From Candidatus Nanopelagicales bacterium (GTDB taxonomy: Bacteria; Actinomycetota; Actinomycetes; S36-B12; CAIYMF01), in NCBI GenBank assembly GCA_025351185.1, contig JANXWJ010000282.1, positions 1 through 51,328 on the forward strand: a stretch of 51,328 nucleotides of DNA, read 5' to 3'. The notes under the pieces are model-generated. The model was not told where the DNA came from and searched no databases. It saw only the letters and a program-made list of their open reading frames with translations. This document shows, one piece after another, positions 45,426 through 51,328 of the stretch; the stretch's first letter is position 1; each line of letters starts with the position of its first letter. Both the position numbers and the translations under genes were made by a program.

Positions 45426-47134
45426 CCACCCTCGCTGCTGCGCGGACGAGTCGCTTCGCGTGTCTCGTGTCGTGCGCGCTGCTGCTCACTGCGTGCGCGG
45501 GGATCCCGACGTCGGGGCCGATCCAGCAGGGTCCGTCGCTCGGCGTTGCGGAGAACGATCCGCTCTTCCGGGTCATCCCGCAGTCGCCCCAGGCCGATGC
45601 GACGCCCGAGCAGCTGGTCCGCGGCTTCCAGAACGCGACGGCCAGCGTCGAGACGGGCTACAAGATCGCCAAGGAATATCTCACCGACGGCGCTGCCAGC
45701 GTCTGGGACCCCAAGGCCGGGGTGCGGGTGACCGACGGGAAGACGACCTATGCCTTGAAGGGCAACGTCGTCTCCATCCAGGGTGGTCTCACCGCGACCA
45801 TCAACGCGACTGGCGAGTATGCCGTCGAGGCACCCGGAACGCAGCTCGACAACATCAGCTACGGGGTCACCAAGGTCAACGGGCAGTGGCGGATCTCGAC
45901 TCTGCCCAGCGGTCTCGTGCTGAGCCCGTCGGACATCTCGCGCAGCTATCGCACGTACGACCTCTACTTCTTCACGCGGGACTTCTCCACCCTCGTGCCC
46001 GCACCGATCACGGTCCCGGTCACGAGCTCCGCCGTCGCGACGGTGCTGGTGCAGTCGCTGCTCCAGGGCGCGACTCCCTGGATCGCGCCCGCCGTGAGCT
46101 CGGCCTTCCCCGAGGGCACCCGGCTGCTGATCGACGCTGTCCCCGTCGAGTCCGATGGCGTCGCCGATGTCGAGCTCAGCCCCGAGCTCCTCGGTGCGAG
46201 CGACGAGACGCGGCAGAAGCTCTCCACGCAGCTGGTGTGGACCCTGCGCCAGGTGCCGGGGATCACCGGGGTGCGGATGACCGTGAACGGGCAGCCGGTG
46301 GCCGTGACCGGCAAGGGGCCGGTGCAGCCGATCGGTTCGTGGCCGCTGGTCGACCCGGATGCCCTGCCCGACACGGCCAAGGGCTGGGCCGTCGATGCCC
46401 GAGGGCTGCTCCAGGTCAACCCGGACTTCTCGCAGACCGTCGTCAGGCTCAAGACTCCTCTCACGAAGCCGGGAGTCAGCCTCGACTCGACCCAGGTCGC
46501 GGGGGTCGGCGCTGACAAGGCGTCACTGTGGATCTCGCGTCTCGTCGACGGTGCGACCCCCGTGCTCCGCTACACCGGCACCGACTTGTCCCGACCGTCG
46601 TGGGACCGCTACGGCGACGTGTGGGTCGTCGACCGTGGCAAGGGCCTCGTACTCATCGCGGGCGACGAGAAGTCGGTCGACGTGCCGATCGGCGACCTGC
46701 CGCCGGACGTCACGAGCAAGAGCCTGCTCGCCGTCTCCGTCTCGCGCGACGGCACGCGGATCGCCATGCTGGTCAAGCGCAAGTCGAAGGTCGAGCCGCT
46801 GGTGGCGCGCATCGAGCGTGACGGCCAGACCGTGCGGGTGGCGGCTCCGCGACGAATCGATGCGTCGCTCACCAACAGCACCGATCTCGCGTGGCTCGAC
46901 GCCGACACCCTCGTGGTGCTCGGCAGCGTCGCGGCATCGTCGCTCGAGGTGCATCAGCTCTCGATCGGCTATTCCAGCAGCTCCGGTCACACGCTGGCGC
47001 CCGCCGGTGCGGTGACCCTGGCGGCTGCGCCCCAGCATCCGATCCTCGTCGGTGCCGGCACCGCGGTCGTGAGCAGCTCGGGCAGCCTGTGGGTGAAGGT
47101 CACCGACGGCACCTTCCCGGTCTACCCCGGCTGA
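45422..47134 (+). CDS. lpqB: Lipoprotein LpqB
   Basis: 570 residues with a lipoprotein signal (LLLTAC, lipid-modified Cys25), a GerMN-type domain (PVTSSAVATVLVQSLLQGAT, VDVELSPELLGASDETRQ-like stretch) and a C-terminal beta-propeller (SLLAVSVSRDGTRIAMLVKR). LpqB binds and modulates MtrB outside the membrane in mycobacteria. The GTG start overlaps the mtrB stop, the conserved gene order. Confidence 0.92.
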   Translation: MTTLAAARTSRFACLVSCALLLTACAGIPTSGPIQQGPSLGVAENDPLFRVIPQSPQADATPEQLVRGFQNATASVETGYKIAKEYLTDGAASVWDPKAGVRVTDGKTTYALKGNVVSIQGGLTATINATGEYAVEAPGTQLDNISYGVTKVNGQWRISTLPSGLVLSPSDISRSYRTYDLYFFTRDFSTLVPAPITVPVTSSAVATVLVQSLLQGATPWIAPAVSSAFPEGTRLLIDAVPVESDGVADVELSPELLGASDETRQKLSTQLVWTLRQVPGITGVRMTVNGQPVAVTGKGPVQPIGSWPLVDPDALPDTAKGWAVDARGLLQVNPDFSQTVVRLKTPLTKPGVSLDSTQVAGVGADKASLWISRLVDGATPVLRYTGTDLSRPSWDRYGDVWVVDRGKGLVLIAGDEKSVDVPIGDLPPDVTSKSLLAVSVSRDGTRIAMLVKRKSKVEPLVARIERDGQTVRVAAPRRIDASLTNSTDLAWLDADTLVVLGSVAASSLEVHQLSIGYSSSSGHTLAPAGAVTLAAAPQHPILVGAGTAVVSSSGSLWVKVTDGTFPVYPG

Positions 47135-47240
47135 CCAGCGCCCGGGCTGCCCCTGTCCACAGCTGTCCCGCCAGCCGCTGCCAGGCGCCGGCTGGGGACG
47201 GCAGCGCCGCCTGGCGCGGGTGCCGCGGCAGCCTTCGCAG

Positions 47241-47981
47241 ATGCCCTCGCGTCATCCGCTGCTGACTGCGTCGTCGGTGCTCGCGCGCGTCACCTCCGTG
47301 GTGCCGGGCGTGTGCGCCGGGTGCCGGGGCCGAGGTGGATCGCTCTGCCGCGACTGCGCGCCGTTGCTGCACGGGCCGGCGCGCACGGCGTTCGTGCGAC
47401 CACGTCCGGACGGCCTCCCCGAGGTGTGGGCGGTGGCCGACTACGACGGGCCGGTGCGCGAGGCGGTCGTGGCGTTCAAGGACCACGGGCGGTGGGCGTT
47501 GCGTGCAGCGCTCGGTGCGGCGTTGACGACCTCGGTCGCCGCGGCGGCGACGGGTGCCGTCGACCCGTCGCGTCTCACGCTCGTGCCGGTGCCGGGCTCA
47601 CCCGGATCGGCCCGCGACCGCGACGGCGACCACGTCCTCGAGCTCTGCCGCGTGGCGGCGGCCCACCTGCGCGCCTCCGGTGTCCGGGTGGGGGTGGACG
47701 CGGTGCTTGTCGGCGTCCGGCGGCGGCGCGACCAGGTCGGGTTGGGACGTACGGCACGGGCCGACAACCTGCGTGGCTCGATGGCGCCCACCACCCGGGC
47801 CGCTGGGCTGCCCGGCGTGGTCCTCGTCGACGACATCGTCACCAGCGGGGCCACTCTCACCGAGGCCGCCCGTGCCCTGCGCTCGGTCGGTGTCGAGCCG
47901 CTCGGCGCGGCCGTCGTGGCGGCGACACGCGTCCGTCACCGACCCGAAACGATGCCGTTGCTGAGGGTCTGGTCTGAGTAG
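47241..47981 (+). CDS. ComF family phosphoribosyltransferase-like protein
   Basis: 246 residues. N-terminal zinc knuckles (VCAGCRGRGGSLCRDCAPLL) then a PRT fold ending in VVLVDDIVTSGATLTEAARA, the PRPP loop. ComF proteins support DNA uptake in some bacteria; here the role is unproven. ATG 47241 is taken; GTG 47220 would add 7 residues, and neither has a clear ribosome site. Confidence 0.88.
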   Translation: MPSRHPLLTASSVLARVTSVVPGVCAGCRGRGGSLCRDCAPLLHGPARTAFVRPRPDGLPEVWAVADYDGPVREAVVAFKDHGRWALRAALGAALTTSVAAAATGAVDPSRLTLVPVPGSPGSARDRDGDHVLELCRVAAAHLRASGVRVGVDAVLVGVRRRRDQVGLGRTARADNLRGSMAPTTRAAGLPGVVLVDDIVTSGATLTEAARALRSVGVEPLGAAVVAATRVRHRPETMPLLRVWSE

Positions 47982-47985
47982 CTGA

Positions 47986-48007
47986 CGAGCCGCGCGCCCA
48001 TGGCTCG
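47986..48007 (+). terminator. Hairpin after comF gene
   Basis: CGAGCC (47986-47991) and GGCTCG (48002-48007), 6-bp stem, 10-nt loop, just after the ComF stop codon. Weak. Confidence 0.35.
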
Positions 48008-48014
48008 CGGGGGC

Positions 48015-48020
48015 TAACGT
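48015..48020 (+). promoter_or_regulatory. Possible -10 box of the hpf leader
   Basis: TAACGT, 32 nt after the ComF stop; would start a leader transcript near 48027. No convincing -35 was found. Confidence 0.35.
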
Positions 48021-48027
48021 GGGCCAC

Positions 48028-48205
48028 GTGACACCCGTCCGGGTCCGTGGTTGCGTCCCTGCAGGAGAGCCGCTCGTCGGCGCTCCTCGGGGGCAAGCCG
48101 ATGCCAGCCGCAGGCAAAGCGGTCCACGTAAGGCGACTCTTCGTCGTTCGATCACGGTGCGGTTTAGTAGTAAGTCCTGCCCTGCCGACAGGCCCGAGTG
48201 CCTGA
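48028..48205 (+). ncRNA. Candidate structured RNA leader of hpf (raiA-motif-like)
   Basis: The 365 bp between the ComF and hpf genes (47982-48346) have no coding potential but dense pairing. GCAGGA (48061-48066) can pair with TCCTGC (48175-48180), closing a domain that contains local stems GAG..CTC (48067-48087), CCGC/GCGG (48108-48122) and CGAC/GTCG (48133-48145), with unpaired purine-rich joins such as AGTAGTAAG. CAGGC/GCCTG follows (48188-48203). An RNA class called raiA is known upstream of hpf/raiA genes in Actinobacteria and Firmicutes; match is by context and appearance only. Exact ends are estimates. Confidence 0.45.
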
Positions 48206-48346
48206 CGATCCAGGAGAAGGGGAGTAGTCGCACAACGCCCGACCGGGCGCGGCGAGACCCTCAGCAGGCGGATGTGGGGTCGAAGACCAGGTCGGCCGGA
48301 CGGGTGTCACGCGTCCAGTGCTGTCTCGAGGGAAGGTGACGTCGTC

Positions 48347-48988
48347 ATGACCACCATGAACGCGCCCGTCGACATCGTCGTCAGGGGTCGACACTTCGAC
48401 CTGTCCGACCGGTTTCGAGACCACGTGGTCGACAAGCTCGGCCGGGTCGACCGTTTCGGGGTAGCACTGAGCCGCGTCGACGTCGAGGTCAGCAAGGAGA
48501 GCAACCCCCGACAGGCCGACCGCGCTTTCGAGGTCGAGCTGACGTGCGTCGGACGTGGTCCGGTCATTCGCGCCGAGGCGACCGCCGCCGACAAGTACGC
48601 CGCCCTCGATCTGGCCTACGGGCGCCTCGAGGAGCGGCTGCGCCGCGCCGGTGAGCGCCGCCACACCAAGAACCGCCGAGGCACCCCGATCGCCGGTGTG
48701 CTGGGCGAGACCGCGGCGGCCGCCGAAGAGGCCGCCGAGGCCGACGACACCGAGGCCGACGTCGTCTACGAGGACGGCCCCATCGTCGTCCGCGACAAGA
48801 CGCACCCGAGCATGCCGATGACGGTGTCGGAGGCGTTGCACGCCCTCGAGCTGGTCGGGCACGACTTCTTCCTGTTCCACGACGTGGCCACCGACCGACC
48901 GACAGTGGTCTACAAGCGGCGCGGCTACGACTACGGGCTGCTGCGCCTCGAGCTCAGCGAGGTCCGAGAAGTGGTCGAGGTCTCCTAG
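48347..48988 (+). CDS. hpf: Ribosome hibernation-promoting factor, long form
   Basis: 213 residues. The N-terminal HPF/RaiA domain (DIVVRGRHFDLSDRFRDHVV, with basic RRHTKNRR near 100) binds the 30S subunit, and the C-terminal domain (PMTVSEALHALELVGHDFFLFHD, ending VVYKRRGYDYGLLRL) mediates 100S dimer formation. An acidic linker (about 120-145) joins them. ATG 48347 has GGAAGG at 10 nt. It ends at the 49007-49061 hairpin. Confidence 0.95.
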   Translation: MTTMNAPVDIVVRGRHFDLSDRFRDHVVDKLGRVDRFGVALSRVDVEVSKESNPRQADRAFEVELTCVGRGPVIRAEATAADKYAALDLAYGRLEERLRRAGERRHTKNRRGTPIAGVLGETAAAAEEAAEADDTEADVVYEDGPIVVRDKTHPSMPMTVSEALHALELVGHDFFLFHDVATDRPTVVYKRRGYDYGLLRLELSEVREVVEVS

Positions 48989-49006
48989 CGCACGACCCCG
49001 CCCTCC

Positions 49007-49061
49007 CAGACTGATCGTGAGGCTGTTGCCCGACCCGGGAAACGACCACACGATCAGTCTG
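49007..49061. terminator. 13-bp hairpin with conserved inner stem after hpf
   Basis: CAGACTGATCGTG (49007-49019) and CACGATCAGTCTG (49049-49061) are perfect arms. The interior has a second stem GTTGCCCG (49024-49031)/CGGGAAAC (49036-49043) with one mismatch. Shares GGGAAAC-nn-CCACACGA with the hairpin at position 1-25. Confidence 0.7.
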
Positions 49062-49135
49062 AGCAGCGGGTGTGGGCGCGGTACCGGTTTTCCCGTGTCG
49101 CCGCTTCTGCGTGCGGTGCGTGCCATGATGCGCGC

Positions 49136-49807
49136 GTGCCGCAGCGATCCAGTGGACCTGTGCGCGTACTCGTCGTGGACCGTCTCCCGTTGTTCCGACG
49201 TGGCGTCGCCGACGTCGTCGCGCAGGAGCCCGACCTCACGGTCGTCGCCGAGACCGGCGACGGCTCCCTCGTGATCGACCTCGTCACCCGGCATGACGTC
49301 GACGTGGTGCTGCTCGACCTCGGTGCCGAGGGCGGTGGGGTCGACGCCATCTCGCTCCTGCGCGCCACCCACCCCGGTGTGCACGTCGTGGTGCTCACCC
49401 ATGCCGACGACGATGCGGACCTCGCCGGCGCCGTGCGCGCGGGCGCGCGCGGCTACCTGCTGACCGACACGACCCCGGTCGAGCTCGTCGACGCGCTGCG
49501 CGCCGTGGCCGCCGGCAGCTCGCTGCTCTCGCCCGCCATGGCCTCACGGCTGCTCGATGAGTTCGCGGTCCTCGTGCGTCGCAACGAGGCAGCGGCCGAA
49601 GGTGCGGGGTCGCTGTCGCGTCGAGAGCTCGAGGTGCTCACTCTCGTCGCCCAGGGTCTCAACAACCGCACCATCGCGGAGAAGCTCTTCATCAGCGAGA
49701 ACACCGTGAAGAACCACATCCGCAACATCCACGAGAAGCTCCAGGTGCACAGCCGGATGGAAGCCGTCGTACGAGCGGTGCGCGAGGGCGTCCTCCAGAT
49801 CGCCTGA
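49136..49807 (+). CDS. LuxR-family response regulator, atypical receiver
   Basis: 223 residues. The receiver has Asp15 (VVDRLPLF) as the only acidic residue of the usual pair, probable phospho-Asp61 (VLLDLGAEG), Thr88 (VVLTHADD), and Thr110 (GYLLTDTT) where the conserved Lys is expected. The LuxR-type HTH (LSRRELEVLTLVAQGLNNRT, IAEKLFISENTVKNHI) is intact. No kinase is adjacent. GTG 49136 is in a leaderless-like context (CATGAT, 6 nt). The receiver may work without normal phosphorylation. Confidence 0.82.
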   Translation: MPQRSSGPVRVLVVDRLPLFRRGVADVVAQEPDLTVVAETGDGSLVIDLVTRHDVDVVLLDLGAEGGGVDAISLLRATHPGVHVVVLTHADDDADLAGAVRAGARGYLLTDTTPVELVDALRAVAAGSSLLSPAMASRLLDEFAVLVRRNEAAAEGAGSLSRRELEVLTLVAQGLNNRTIAEKLFISENTVKNHIRNIHEKLQVHSRMEAVVRAVREGVLQIA

Positions 49808-49910
49808 GCACCCCACCCCGGACCCGCCTTGCTGGCGCAACCGTGGCTGAGCACGCACCTTCAACGACAGCTGCGCCGGCATCGTGGGTCCGGGTGCGGA
49901 TCGGGCGGGC

Positions 49911-49922
49911 TAGGTTCCGGGT
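49911..49922 (+). promoter_or_regulatory. Leaderless -10 box of the AlkX-like gene
   Basis: TAGGTT (49911-49916) and 6 nt before GTG 49923; no ribosome site. Confidence 0.55.
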
Positions 49923-51236
49923 GTGGCCGATGTGCTCTCGATCGCTGATGCGCGGACCCTGGTGCTGCACGCGCAGGGGCTCGTGCCCGGAGTGCTCCCG
50001 CTGCGTCCCGCGCAGACGTCGCGCGCTTCGGTCTCACGGCGTACGGCTGCGGTCGGGGCGACGCTGCGCCGGCTCGGAGCGGTGCAGCTCGACACGGTGA
50101 GCGTGCTGGCCCGCAGCCACGAGCTCGTGCAGTACTCCCGACTCGGCGCGGTCGGCCGAGAGGCGATCGAGGCTGCCTACTGGGGTGGCGGGCGCGGCCC
50201 GGACCATCCGGGTCAGGCGACCACCTTTGAATACTGGTCGCACGCCGCGAGCATCCTCCCGGTCGAGGAGTGGCCGCTGTTCGCCTTTCGCCGCAGGGCC
50301 TACAAGGCGCGTGGGTTCCACTGGCACAAGGCGCCGACCACGGCGATCAAACTCGTGCGCGCCAAGCTGGCGTCCGACGGTCCGCTGACGACCACCGAGC
50401 TCGGCGGTGCGAAGAAGGGTGGCGAGTGGTGGGACTGGAGCGACACGAAGATCGCCGTCGAGTGGCTGCTGTTCCTCGGTGAGGTCGTGTGCGTACGCCG
50501 CGTGGGCTGGCGCCGGGTCTACGACCTCGCCGAGCGAGCGATCCCGAGCGAGCTCCAGGATCCACGCGACGGCTGGTCGGATGCCGAGGGCATCGTCGGG
50601 CCGCCTGACGAGCAGTGCCTGCGCGAGCTCCTCCTGCGCTCCGTACGCGTCATGGGTGTCGGCACGCTCACCGACGTCCTCGACGTGCACCGGCTCGCGC
50701 GACGAGAGCTCCCGCGCCCCTACTTCCAAGGGCTGCTGGCCGAGCTCGCGGACGCCGGCCACGTCCGTCAGGTCGAGGTGCAGGGCTGGAAGGCACCTGC
50801 CTACGCAGACGCGCACGCTCTCGACCTGCTCGCGGCGGGTGCGCTCGCAGGTCGTTCACGCACGACGTTGCTCTCGCCCTTCGACTCTCTCGCCTGGCAC
50901 CGCGAACGGACCTCGCGGCTCTTCGACTTCGACTATCAGATGGAGCTCTACGTCCCTCAGGACCAGCGGGTTCACGGCTATTTCACGATGCCGGTGCTGC
51001 ATGGCGGCAAGCTCGTCGCACGCGTGGATCCCAAGCGCGACAACGACATCCTGCATGCACGTCAGGTCACGTTCGAGTTAGGTCGTCGTGGTGGCGTCCC
51101 GTCCTCGGCCATCACGGGAACGGCCGCTGCTCTGCGCGAGGCGGCGTCCTGGGTCGGTGCCACCGACGTGCAGGTGGATCGCGTCGTCCCCGACTCGGCT
51201 CGTCCGGCTCTGGCCGCTGCCCTCGCCGCGCGGTGA
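49923..51236 (+). CDS. Winged-helix DNA glycosylase-like protein (YcaQ/AlkX type)
   Basis: 437 residues of the HTH_42 family that includes AlkZ and YcaQ, which unhook interstrand crosslinks. The catalytic motif region reads AVQLDTVSVLARSHELV, Gln55-Leu56-Asp57, the Q-x-D version found in YcaQ/AlkX rather than the Q-x-Q of AlkZ. Winged-helix repeats follow, and the C-terminus has LLSPFDSLAWHRERTSRLFD and DPKRD, as in family members. Acts on DNA in the cytoplasm. Substrate inferred from the family only. Confidence 0.85.
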   Translation: MADVLSIADARTLVLHAQGLVPGVLPLRPAQTSRASVSRRTAAVGATLRRLGAVQLDTVSVLARSHELVQYSRLGAVGREAIEAAYWGGGRGPDHPGQATTFEYWSHAASILPVEEWPLFAFRRRAYKARGFHWHKAPTTAIKLVRAKLASDGPLTTTELGGAKKGGEWWDWSDTKIAVEWLLFLGEVVCVRRVGWRRVYDLAERAIPSELQDPRDGWSDAEGIVGPPDEQCLRELLLRSVRVMGVGTLTDVLDVHRLARRELPRPYFQGLLAELADAGHVRQVEVQGWKAPAYADAHALDLLAAGALAGRSRTTLLSPFDSLAWHRERTSRLFDFDYQMELYVPQDQRVHGYFTMPVLHGGKLVARVDPKRDNDILHARQVTFELGRRGGVPSSAITGTAAALREAASWVGATDVQVDRVVPDSARPALAAALAAR

Positions 51237-51308
51237 TCGACCGCCTCGGCAGAGTGGTTGCCGCCGCTCCCTCTACGATCGACGGACCAACGTCCCGGGA
51301 GGTTTCGG

Positions 51309-51328
51309 GTGGCGCGCAGACATGAGGT
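51309..51328 (+). CDS. Start of an unidentified gene (partial)
   Basis: GTG 51309 reads M-A-R-R-H-E and is cut by the window end. GGGAGG (51297-51302) lies 6 nt upstream, and TACGAT (51274-51279) is a plausible -10 box, so a real gene start is likely, though ATG 51322 is an alternative. Identity unknown. Confidence 0.5.

Noticed and set aside
49007-49061. Insertion sequence or terminal inverted repeats of a mobile element
   Set aside because: The arms are only 29 nt apart and no transposase is near; a hairpin element or terminator fits better.

Overview
The window is about 51.3 kb of high-GC DNA from an actinobacterium, most likely of the Micrococcales/Dermatophilaceae type (the family is inference). 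The evidence is a WhiB regulator, a fused FbiB (CofE plus nitroreductase) and a fused FbiC (CofG plus CofH) for coenzyme F420, MtrA-MtrB-LpqB, DUF3499, TIGR03089 and TIGR03086 proteins, and many genes that seem to be leaderless (a TANNNT box 6-7 nt before the start codon). Gene order resembles the mycobacterial block that carries manC, fbiA-fbiB, whiB2, pmmA, manA, sahH, mtrA-mtrB-lpqB, comFC and hpf (synteny recalled from general knowledge). No rRNA, tRNA, CRISPR array, phage or transposase was seen.

Layout. 0-8 kb: a very large secreted amidase/SpoIID/cell-wall-binding protein (+), a TIGR03089 protein (-), a GDP-mannose-type nucleotidyltransferase manC (+), an AlkA-like DNA glycosylase (+) and a small CDCG protein (+). 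8-13.8 kb: a VOC protein and the F420 genes fbiA-fbiB (-), divergent from fbiC (+). 14-20.3 kb: whiB, a giant membrane glycosyltransferase and a DUF5719-type protein (+). 20.4-28.8 kb: a frameshifted SHOCT gene (-) and a zincin-fold protein (-); then, on +, DUF3499, a zinc-ribbon protein, manB, a Trm112-like protein, a SIS sugar isomerase-like protein, manA, a cation efflux protein and sahH. 28.8-32.7 kb: a CPBP membrane protease homologue, an OatA-like acyltransferase/SGNH protein and a separate secreted SGNH protein. 32.7-42.8 kb: RDD and SpoIIM genes, an accessory insertion (VOC, DUF1801, a thioredoxin-like/cold-shock fusion, TIGR03086), then a minus-strand DUF58-MoxR-DUF4350-DUF4129-membrane protein operon. 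43-49 kb: mtrA-mtrB-lpqB, comFC, a structured leader and hpf (+). 49-51.3 kb: an atypical LuxR-type response regulator, an AlkX/YcaQ-like winged-helix protein and the first bases of one more gene.

How the genes fit together. ManA, ManB and ManC, with the SIS protein, convert fructose-6-P to GDP-mannose (or a related NDP-sugar) for cell-envelope glycans, which the large glycosyltransferase may use. FbiA, FbiB and FbiC make F420. MtrA-MtrB-LpqB is the conserved cell-wall/division signalling module, and an array of GTAAC/GTCAC boxes before the zinc-ribbon/manB genes looks like a possible MtrA operator. Points most worth a second look: the structured leader of hpf (possibly the raiA RNA class), the thioredoxin-like/cold-shock fusion, a hairpin family present at both ends of the window, the sahH terminator hairpin lying inside the start of the next gene, and a palindrome overlapping the whiB -10 box.
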